Of a stretch of 19,023 nt of DNA, positions 9,195 to 15,840 are shown piece by piece. The first letter of the stretch is position 1. The number at the start of each line of letters is the position of its first letter. Position numbers and translations under genes: made by a program. Where the stretch lies: positions 1 to 19,023 of the forward strand of contig JANPGO010000010.1 in NCBI GenBank assembly GCA_031423995.1, written 5' to 3'. This DNA comes from STC-74 sp031423995 (GTDB taxonomy: Bacteria > Patescibacteriota > Gracilibacteria > BD1-5 > UBA2023). Under the pieces are notes generated by a model. It was not told the origin of the DNA and ran no database searches. It saw nothing but the letters and a program-made list of their open reading frames with translations.

Positions 9195-9536
9195 CTACTT
9201 GAAGAGTTTCATCACAAGTGATGTCAGACTGGAGGCAAAGGCAATAATGACGAGAGGTACAATGCCCGTCAGGGTGATACCAGGAACGAGCTCATCGGCG
9301 ACCTTCACGACGATGAGACTGATCACGAATGAAAAAGCTCCCAATGTGATGAGGCGAATAGGGAAAGAGATGATTCTCAGAATTGTTCCGAGGATGAGAT
9401 TCACGAGTCCGAGGATGACCGCGAAGATGAGGGCTGAAGTATATCCATTCTGGAGAACGATTCATTCTATATGACCATAGACGGCAATCGTATAGATAAC
9501 TCCTGCAGAGATGAGAAATTGGAAGAGAAAGTACAT
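9195..9536 (-). CDS. Small four-helix membrane protein, phage-holin-4-like
   Basis: A 113-residue, almost entirely hydrophobic protein: four predicted helices at about residues 2-20, 28-50, 56-76 and 88-108. The composition and pattern (LISFPIRLITLG, then LVPGI and a C-terminal LVMKLF) match the small membrane family annotated as phage holin family 4 / PF04020, common in non-phage bacterial genomes. The usual role is unknown; nothing here indicates a prophage. The start at 9536 is the first ATG after an upstream stop; the preceding DNA is pyrimidine-rich and has no Shine-Dalgarno. A UGA Gly lies at 9462 and others are possible. The next gene follows closely on the same strand. Confidence 0.8.
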
Positions 9537-9587
9537 AGAGTAGTTGGTAAGCGGGGTAGTAGATAGTGGGTTTGTATACTGAAGGTT

Positions 9588-9642
9588 CGGAAATTCAAAG
9601 ATTCTAAGACACTAAGTTTCCAAGATTCGACCCTCCAAGTAT
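9588..9642. repeat. Pyrimidine-rich intergenic repeat, copy 2
   Basis: The gene-free stretch 9537-9752 between divergent genes holds TTCAAAGATTCTAAG and AAGATTCGACCCTCCAAG, which match words at 15790-15825 (TCAAAGATTCCAA, ATTCGAACTCTCCAA). The minus-strand CAAACCCACTATC near 9565-9576 matches the TAACCCACTATC before radA. The remainder holds the promoter at 9701-9729. Confidence 0.45.
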
Positions 9643-9700
9643 ATCTATTTTCTCATTTTGTGGAATAAAAAATATTCTCATAAAAAAAGAATTCAATATT

Positions 9701-9729
9701 TTGCAATTTTTTTCTCAATCTGCTAGACT
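9701..9729 (+). promoter_or_regulatory. Sigma70-type promoter for the 9753-12586 operon
   Basis: TTGCAA (9701-9706), a 17-bp spacer and TAGACT (9724-9729). The predicted start near 9736 gives a leader of about 17 nt (TTCGTTCATAATTTTTTCTC) before ATG 9753, with no Shine-Dalgarno. Confidence 0.6.
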
Positions 9730-9752
9730 GAATTCGTTCATAATTTTTTCTC

Positions 9753-11168
9753 ATGTGACTTTTCGATAATCTGTTTCTCGACAAAAACACTCCTATGGAG
9801 ATCAATACTGGGAATATAAATCTCAGTGATATTCCACCAGCTGTCCAGTCTGGATGAGCTTCCTCAGGTGGATGAGGTCAGACGGCAACAACTGGTGGTA
9901 CACCTGTTGGATGATCTCCTCTATGAGGAGCTCAGTGAAGCACTTCTCCATCTATTCCAAATGCCTGAATTCAAATGAGTCCAGTCCAGTATGGAAGCCC
10001 AACAATTATGCCTGCTACGCTGCCATGAGTTCCTCAGGCTTGATCGAATCCGATTCAGATCTCACCGCAAGGCACCCAAACAACTGATACAGTATCCTTC
10101 GATATTTGAGGAGATATTATATTCTCCGATAGTATAGGCAGTTGAGCTGATCAAACGACTCCAAATACTTCATCTCAAGTATGAGTTGGTATTAATACCC
10201 CTATTCTATGAAGTGAATCAGTGACCGTTATTGGGATGGAAACTCCGACATCTGATCTCACATTCACCGTCGATGGTGTTCCTCCAGTTGCAGGAGTTTC
10301 AGTACTTGTAGATCCTCTTATACAAGTGTGATCTATTACTAGTCCTATCATCATAGAATCACAGACGCCAGTCGATTCATCGATCTTACTCACGACTGAC
10401 ACTCCTCCAATGGTCGATCAGACTCAATCAGTTTCAGAAATTTTGCTTCCTTCAACTCCAACAACTGAAGCACAGGCATCATCGACTCCTCCGACGGAGA
10501 GTCCACTCACGAGCCTGATGTCATCATTCGAGCCACAGACTCAAGTATCAGCTCCTCCTGGAGATATCACATCACTTACTCCTCTATCTATGTCACCAAC
10601 ACCTCCTGTTACTGATCCAGTAGTAGTTGCTCCTCCAACGACGGATGCACTTTTTTCTCTCATTGATAGCGTACCTGCAGTAGAATCGCCACTTCCTGAA
10701 GTACAGAAAGTCGAAGAGCCTACTCAAGTAACGGAAGAAGTAGCTTCAGTTACTACAGATACTGAAAAAAATTCAGCAGCTTCAATCCTATCAGAACCAG
10801 GAAAAACTTCTCCATCAGTCAACCAAGATGTAACAAAAGAAGAAGATGGAAATCATCCAATGAGTAGTGTTGGGAAGGAGCTCGCTCGGATGACACGTTC
10901 TCCACGGCTGCAAGGAAAACTCATCGGATTCATCTCTGGGCTCGAAGAACTCAATAAGGAAGAAGAGCTTCTCAAAGCAGAAAAACGAAAGCAAATCGAA
11001 TCATATCGTATCAGAATCAGAGAGCTCAAGGCAGAATATGAGACTCGTATCCATGCGCTCGAGCTCGAAGAACAGAACCTCCAGGAACAGATCACAACAA
11101 TGGATGAAGAGCGAGAGCATCTCACTCAAGTTATTGATGGATTCAAGCAGGAACTTGAGGTAGTTTAG
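9753..11168 (+). CDS. Gly/Pro/Thr/Ser-rich low-complexity protein with C-terminal coiled coil
   Basis: A 471-residue frame in which the second codon is already UGA (MGLFDNLFLDKN), so it is invisible as one gene without code 25. Residues of about 33-75 are Gly-rich (SGGASSGGGGQTATTGGTP); residues 76-375 are a disordered-looking Pro/Thr/Ser/Val-rich region. Residues of about 378-471 are charged helix with strong coiled-coil character (LEELNKEEELLKAEKRKQIE, later LELEEQNLQEQITTMDEER). No signal peptide or membrane segment is seen, so it is likely cytoplasmic. The gene lies 28 nt before the first VirB2-like gene and probably shares its transcript from the promoter at 9701. UGA is frequent in the first half and absent from the last 250 residues. 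The family is not recognised; a link to the membrane apparatus encoded next is inferred from position only. Confidence 0.82.
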
Positions 11169-11196
11169 ACTTGATTCTCTCTCGAAATCCTCTATC

Positions 11197-12114
11197 ATGC
11201 ACACTATGAAGCAGATGTTTCTTCTCATTTTCGGACTCGCTGCATTCTTTGCCTCTTTTTGGGCGACTTCATCCTTTGCTGCTGGACTCGACGGTAATAG
11301 CGATGTGATCAAGAGTGTCTCTATCACTGTAGGGAATGGAAACCAGACTACTGATCCTATCCCAGCAATACAAAATCTTGGATTCAAGATCCTCGGTCTT
11401 GCGAAGATGATCGTCTCTGGGCTTGCACTGATCTATCTCGTGATGATTGGTGTCTACATGGTCGTGTTCTCTGAGAATGAGGATCGTATCAAGACACAGA
11501 AGCGTCAGATATTTTACTCTCTCGTTGGATTCCTTTTCTTGAATATTCCGTGAGTGGCATATCAGGTATTTTTCTCGACCCCCAAGCAAAATAGCTTTAT
11601 TGGTGAGCCTCCAGTATGATGATGGTCATCGATTTTCGGAGGATTTTTCTGGGATGATACGATTCTCGGTGGACTTTTCTCCAATCTGATTGGATTTTTC
11701 GAAGTGTTTATCTTCGGGGTTGCGATCCTCATGTTCACATGGGGATTCTTCCGACTCATTCTCTCAGGAGGAGATGAAGAAGTCCAGAAAAAAGCCAAAA
11801 ATCGAGTCCTCTATGGGACACTCGCACTCCTCTTCATGGGATTCGTGCGACTCTGGGGAGTCGTCATATCGACGGGTGATATTGCAGGACAGGTCACTAC
11901 TGTCGCTGGAAAATTCTTCTCCATTGCGCTCCTCTTTGCTGGACCAATTGCTATATTTTTTCTCATCTGGGGAAGCTACTACTATATCACGTCGGGTGGT
12001 GAAGAAGAGCGCACCAAGAAGGGGAAATCGATCATCACCAATACCTTCATCGCGAGCCTCATCCTCCTCGCTTCCTATAGCTTTCTCACGGATCTTATCA
12101 ATTTCAAACTTTAG
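11197..12114 (+). CDS. Multi-module VirB2/TrbC-like membrane protein
   Basis: A 305-residue protein with an N-terminal signal sequence (FGLAAFFASFWATSSFAAG) and six hydrophobic segments. They form three helix-loop-helix modules with a charged loop: FSENEDRIKTQKRQIFYSLV (about residues 89-108), SGGDEEVQKKAKNRVLYG (about 190-207) and SGGEEERTKKGKSIITNT (about 266-283). The SGG-[DE]EE-x-x-KK[AG]K loop between two helices is the hallmark of the small VirB2/TrbC-type pilin-like proteins widespread in Patescibacteria, usually with one module per protein. Here three are in series. A type IV secretion pilin or envelope subunit is the family analogy, but no VirB4/VirD4 ATPase is in the window. UGA Gly codons lie at 11551 and around 11618-11623. 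An alternative start is ATG 11206. The next gene begins 4 nt after the stop. Confidence 0.8.
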
Positions 12115-12118
12115 AATT

Positions 12119-12586
12119 ATGAAGAAAATTATACTCATCATCGTTCTTGTTCTTGCTCATTCATTTTTAGGAATTGCTTTCGCTGCTGATGCTTCAACCG
12201 AGACAACAGTGATTCTCACTGAAGAGATTCCTTGAGGAAATTGTAGATGTATCGAAGTAGTGCGATGAAATAATCGAAGCGCTGATACGAATGGTAGTTG
12301 TTCTGATCCAGCGACACGAAAATATTCATGCACAGTCAAAACTGGACTTGCTGGATTTGAAGCAACATTCGCTGCTATCGTAAAGTATGTTGTCTATATC
12401 GTCATGCTCCTCGGGGTACTCGGTATAGTCGGACTCGGTATCGCATGGATGTTCGCTGGTGGTGATGATATCAAGATGAAGGCATCACTGAAGAAGTGGG
12501 GTGTCAATGTGCTCATCGGACTCACTCTCCTCTTCATGTTCGGGTCGATTCTGAAGTTCATCGCACCATGGATATATACTGGATAG
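12119..12586 (+). CDS. VirB2/TrbC-like pilin-type membrane protein
   Basis: A 155-residue protein with a clear signal peptide (MKKIILIIVLVLAHSFLGIA, cleavage near AFAAD). A short extracytoplasmic part follows, holding four cysteines (CRC, then C and C at about residues 42-74) that could form disulphides. Then come two helices (about 89-118 and 129-151) joined by a charged loop (GGDDIKMKASLKKWG). The single-module layout is the usual VirB2/TrbC-like form in this lineage. It starts 4 nt after the three-module protein and is surely cotranscribed with it, so the two may work in one complex. Two UGA Gly codons fall in the Cys-rich part (PGGNCRC, VVRGNN). No assembly ATPase is nearby, so pilus function is an analogy. 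Confidence 0.8.
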
Positions 12587-12659
12587 GAGAGAATAGAAAA
12601 TCGAAAACTAATATAGATTTGGATACTGAAATGAAAAGTAGATCATGAAGGAAAAAATA

Positions 12660-12687
12660 TTGATCCTCAAGGAGAACTCCGTATACT
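12660..12687 (+). promoter_or_regulatory. Possible promoter for the 12732 gene
   Basis: TTGATC (12660-12665), a 16-bp spacer and TATACT (12682-12687). The start would be near 12694, about 38 nt before ATG 12732. A second TATAGT lies at 12718 but without a matching -35. Confidence 0.4.
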
Positions 12688-12731
12688 TCTCAGGAATTCA
12701 TGATCTGTTTTTTTGTGTATAGTTTTTCACG

Positions 12732-13184
12732 ATGTTTCTCCCTGATTCACTCCTCATCCGCATCGAGCCTGTCACATGGATAGGTGGATTCAGTGTGTAC
12801 TCGCTTCTGTACTGAGTTCTCACGAGTCTCATCTGCATACTTCTATTCTGGGGACTCCAGTGACTCAAGTGATGGTATGATCATCGTAAGTGGAAGAGGG
12901 ATGTCATCGGCACACTTCCTATCGTCTGATCTCCAGCATTCACTTGAGATGCACTCAGGTATATGCGAGGAATACTCACACTCCTCTATCTCCCCGAGCA
13001 TAGCTATGCTCATACAGTTCATGATATTGAGATATATGTCACGGATCCACAACTCCTTCATTCCCTCCATCATCTCGAGGAGTCACTCTATCGTGGGCAG
13101 CATCTGAGTTCTACAGATGAGGAGAGTATACTGAGTATCCTCTCTGATCTTCAGAATTGAGCGAGAAATATACCTATTTCTTAG
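12732..13184 (+). CDS. Unknown protein with one N-terminal membrane helix
   Basis: A 150-residue frame with UGA read as Gly at several places (LLYGVLTS, LQGLKGWYDH, IVGSPAFTGD). One hydrophobic helix at about residues 18-43, then a basic stretch (KGWYDHRKWKRD), and a soluble C-terminal domain rich in His, Leu and acidic residues (HSLHHLEESLY, STDEESILSILSDL). It looks like a single-pass protein with its C-terminal part in the cytoplasm by the positive-inside rule. The family is not recognised. It lies 145 nt after the VirB2-like operon and could be its last gene or separately transcribed. No Shine-Dalgarno. Confidence 0.68.
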
Positions 13185-13202
13185 AAAAAAGTGAGTGGAA
13201 TT

Positions 13203-13232
13203 TTGACAGAGCAAGAGTAAATATGATAAGAT
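13203..13232 (+). promoter_or_regulatory. Sigma70-type promoter for the GGDEF gene
   Basis: A perfect TTGACA (13203-13208), an 18-bp spacer and TAAGAT (13227-13232). The predicted start near 13239 leaves a leader of about 21 nt without Shine-Dalgarno before ATG 13260. Confidence 0.6.
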
Positions 13233-13259
13233 AAATTTAAATATCTAAATCCTTTTTTC

Positions 13260-14369
13260 ATGCCAAAATTAGAAGTTCCTCATTGATTATCCGATGCAAG
13301 AATGCACGAATATACTGCAACTAGATGGTCTGCTATGTATACTCGTGCGATGTGAACATTTGAGCAGTTTAGAAACACAAATGATTTCTATCTTTTATTT
13401 AGTCAGTTTGATTTGTTCGTAAAGGATTTTCCTTGAGTAAAGTTATATCTATATCCCTTAAATAATCCAGAATTTTCTAGGAGAGAATCTGATAAAATGA
13501 TATGACTTCTCCAAACGGTATACGAATGATATGTTTCATGATCAATCAACGAGTCACACGCAATTGAAGTGGGAACTCCATGAGCAAGTGATGAGGGGAT
13601 ATCAATACATATTTTTGATGAATCTTGAAGAAAGATAGAAATAGGCTACTTGGTAATCCCAAGGTACAAATCTGTTGATTCAAGCAAGTTTGATGCATCA
13701 AAGAGAGCCCAAGATATAATTCATTGAACTTACGAAAGATTTGAACAAGAAATTAATAACATCTTTCAACATGCACTCACAGTAAATTATAATCGATTGT
13801 GAAAACAAATTGCTGAAACAGATTCCTTAACTGGAATTCCTACAAGAAGAACCTGATTGGAAAGAGTCAACTCTATATTAATCTCATGCTTAGTAAGCTG
13901 AAATTCTCCTTGAGGTTTTATCCTCCTTGATATTGATAAATTCAAGCTGATTAATGATAGCTTTTGACATGCTTGAGGAGATGAAGCACTTAGATATTTT
14001 TCTACAATTGTTTCATCAGTAGTCGGAGAAGATATGGTCTTTTTTAGGTATTGAGGAGAAGAGTTTCTTATTTATGTTCCAGAAGCTTCACAAGAAAGAC
14101 TATGGGATATCTGAAAAGCTATTCATATATTGCTAAACGATAAAACTTTCTCATTTCAATGAACGCAAACTACCATAACGGCATCCATAGGGATTTCTAT
14201 GGTAGATGCTAATCTGTGATTGTGAGTAAGAGATCTTTCTCAAGTAATTACTATCAGGGAATCTGCCATTGCTAGAGCTGATGCAGCTACATATTACGTG
14301 AAAAGAAACTGAAGAAATGCAGTTGTAGTTTTTGCAAATTGAATGGATATGAAACCAAATTGAGACTAA
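13260..14369 (+). CDS. GGDEF-domain protein, probable diguanylate cyclase
   Basis: A 369-residue protein. Residues 1-180 are a soluble N-terminal part, possibly a degenerate GAF-like sensor, though I cannot assign it. The GGDEF domain follows: DSLTGIPTRR (188-197), DIDKFKLINDSFGHAGGDEA (224-243) and the active-site RYGGEEFLIYV (G265-F269). Diguanylate cyclases join two GTP into cyclic di-GMP; the metal Asp (D224) and the GGEEF loop are intact. The allosteric RxxD I-site usually ahead of the loop is not present (VVGEDMVFF), so feedback inhibition is not expected. Both GG pairs contain a UGA codon (G239 and G265). By hand count 23 of 32 Gly codons are UGA. The stop is TAA, but the same frame stays open for another 104 codons. 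It would oppose the EAL protein at 7173. Confidence 0.9.
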
Positions 14370-14684
14370 ATACTTGTTGTAGATACTAGCGCTTCTATCC
14401 TTGCGCGTATTGAAGAGGGCATTCATACAATCGCTCAATCCTGTCAGAGTAAAGATCTAGCTCAAGAAACTCAATTCAACTTAACATTTGCTAATCGAAT
14501 TAACCCAGTACATCGATCACTTAAAACTCCTCACTCTATTATTTTTAGTTTTGTTGGCATAGCTGGACTCGCTGTCACGTCCACGATGTCTGCATCAGCA
14601 GTGAGGGGTAGTGACATATATAGAAAATTACATACTTATACTATTCCTTTACTCATTATTAGCAAGAGTTTCTTCCGCATCTAG
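14370..14684 (+). pseudogene. Start-less open stretch in frame behind the GGDEF stop
   Basis: Directly after the GGDEF TAA the same frame is open for 104 codons up to TAG 14682. It begins ILVVDTSASILARIEEG and ends after a hydrophobic segment (IIFSFVGIAGLAVTSTMSA) and a basic tail. There is no plausible start codon before an internal ATG at 14586, which would leave 32 residues. It has no UGA codon, unlike the gene before it. It could be a C-terminal membrane extension cut off by a stop mutation, a decayed gene, or chance. No other gene is visible in 14370-14842; the rest is AT-rich, with a weak hairpin at 14786-14809 that might end the small minus-strand gene. Confidence 0.35.
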
Positions 14685-14842
14685 GTCCAGCGCTGATCAA
14701 ATTGATTCGACAAAATTTGCAATCTGTGAATAATGATTTTTCTTATGGTTAATTGTATATTTTTTGTGTACGAAAATCCCCTCCGGTTTGAAGGGGGAAG
14801 AGAAAGATATTTTCACCATTATTTAGCATGAATACTGTATGT

Positions 14843-15037
14843 CTATATTACCATGAGGTGATGTTCACCTTGGATGACGAGTTCTCGCCGAGCACGTCCG
14901 ATCTGTGCGAGTGAGCGCGTCTCATGATTCATCGCGACGAGCGACTGTTCGGAGATACCGTATGCCTGGAGTGCCTGGAGTCGGGAAGAGTAGGAGGCGA
15001 GGGCATGAGGGCCCATGAGGGCGAGGTCGGTAGTCAT
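14843..15037 (-). CDS. Small unknown protein (64 residues)
   Basis: A short frame starting MTTDLALMGPHALASYSSRL and ending HHLMVI with TAG. It has no membrane segment or signal peptide and contains an Arg/Glu/Gln-rich helical middle (NHETRSLAQIGRARRELVIQ). Support for it as a gene comes mainly from the textbook promoter at 15065-15093, which places the transcript start 20 nt upstream of this ATG. The frame stays open further upstream, but that part is antisense to recX and is best ignored. It is divergent from recX with only 69 nt between the starts. Function unknown. Confidence 0.6.
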   Translation of the reverse strand: MTTDLALMGPHALASYSSRLQALQAYGISEQSLVAMNHETRSLAQIGRARRELVIQGEHHLMVI

Positions 15038-15064
15038 ATTTGTATTTTTAGGAGTTCTGGATAG

Positions 15065-15093
15065 ATTGTAGCATATATTTCTCCGTGAGTCAA
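15065..15093 (-). promoter_or_regulatory. Strong sigma70-type promoter for the 64-residue gene
   Basis: On the minus strand TTGACT (15088-15093), a 17-bp spacer and TACAAT (15065-15070): the best promoter match in the window. The predicted start is near 15058, 20 nt before ATG 15037. Its -35 end lies within 15 bases of the recX start on the opposite strand. Confidence 0.7.
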
Positions 15094-15106
15094 AAAAGTA
15101 TTTCCT

Positions 15107-15676
15107 ATGAACCTCACTCTCAGAGTCGCGAACTACATGGCACGATATGCCCCATCTCGTACGAAGATCACAGCGTATCTCACGAAGAAGAAGTGTCAGG
15201 ATATTGAAGCATTTCTCTCGGATATTGGCTATGATGAGCGTCTCATGATCAGCATGTGGATGAGGACATTCGTCACTGTCGGGAAGGGGAAACGGGAGAT
15301 CGAGATGAAGCTCATCCAGAAGTGATTCCCCAAGGAGTGAGTACGAGAAGCTCTCATGGAATACATTGGAGAGCTCGAGGACTGGGAATGACAGAAGGAG
15401 AGGATCCTTCATCAGATCATGACACTTCAAGGTCGAGGCAAATCTCAGAGGATGATTGCATCCATCCTTGTCGGGAAGTATCCCTACTTTCGCCGTGAGA
15501 TCGAGGAGATTCTCGAATCTATGGATGATCAGGATTCTCTCGAGAAAGAGATGCAAAAGTACAGAAATCGATATAATCTCCATGATCCTCATGATCGTGA
15601 GAAGCTCATCGCAGCACTGATGAGAAAGGGATTCGAGTATAGTGTGATCAAGAAGGGAATAGTAATTAGTGAATAG
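15107..15676 (+). CDS. recX: RecX family regulatory protein
   Basis: A 189-residue, highly charged helical protein. RecX proteins bind RecA filaments and limit recombinase activity. The family pattern of three-helix repeats is visible: YLTKKKCQDIEAFLSDIGYD, then the core GKGKREIEMKLIQKGFPKEGV (about residues 60-80, the usual K/SRREIExKLxxKGF), then GKSQRMIASILVGKYPYF and a last DREKLIAALMRKGFEYSVIK. Three UGA codons (15323, 15338 and 15389) are read as Gly; the first follows LIQK and gives the conserved KGF. Under the standard code the gene breaks into pieces. Its last codons merge into a 14-bp tandem repeat (15661-15698) with the TAG inside the first unit. radA follows on the same strand 164 nt downstream. 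recA is not in the window. Confidence 0.85.
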
Positions 15677-15698
15677 TAATTAGTGAATAGTAATTAGT
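15661..15698. repeat. 14-bp tandem repeat over the 3' end of recX
   Basis: AGTAATTAGTGAAT repeated 2.7 times without mismatch. The first copy encodes the end of RecX (VISE) and its TAG; the further copies are behind the stop. The AAGAACC array begins 14 bases later. Confidence 0.93.
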
Positions 15699-15711
15699 TA
15701 CTAGAAGAAAA

Positions 15712-15769
15712 AAGAACCAAGAACCAAGAACCAAGAACCAAGAACCAAGAACCAAGAACCAAGAACCAA
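15712..15769. repeat. AAGAACC heptanucleotide array, 8 copies
   Basis: Eight perfect copies of the same 7-mer as at 1-132, in the same orientation, between recX and radA. There is no spacer structure, so it is not CRISPR. Confidence 0.97.
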
Positions 15770-15782
15770 TTCCCCCTACTTC

Positions 15783-15840
15783 ATTCTAAGGCTCAAAGAT
15801 TCCAACATTCGAACTCTCCAAACCACTAACCCACTATCCT
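15783..15840. repeat. Pyrimidine-rich leader repeat before radA, copy 3
   Basis: Contains TCAAAGATTCCAACATTCGA, ACTCTCCAAACC and CCACTATCCT directly before the radA ATG, words shared with 9117-9165 and 9588-9642. It is purine-poor with A and C prevailing, and has no Shine-Dalgarno. No convincing promoter is seen between recX and radA. Confidence 0.45.

Noticed and set aside
9195..9536. Prophage signal from the holin-like gene
   Set aside because: No lysin, capsid, integrase or other phage gene nearby; the family is common in chromosomes.
11690..12235. Ser-rich plus-strand frame and its minus-strand partner (11764-12141)
   Set aside because: Both overlap the VirB2-like gene, which has clear helices and a signal sequence; Ser/Arg-rich shadows.
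12587..12731. Small plus-strand frame with UGA codons near 12631
   Set aside because: It overlaps the next gene in another frame, has a Ser/Arg-rich shadow-like composition, and the promoter at 12660 lies within it.
14786..14809. Hairpin TCCCCT/GGGGGA
   Set aside because: Only 6 bp with a G-T pair and a poor T tract; too weak to list as a terminator.
15038..15592. Upstream extension of the 64-residue minus-strand frame to 249 residues
   Set aside because: The extension is antisense to recX, and a strong promoter lies downstream of it, right before ATG 15037.
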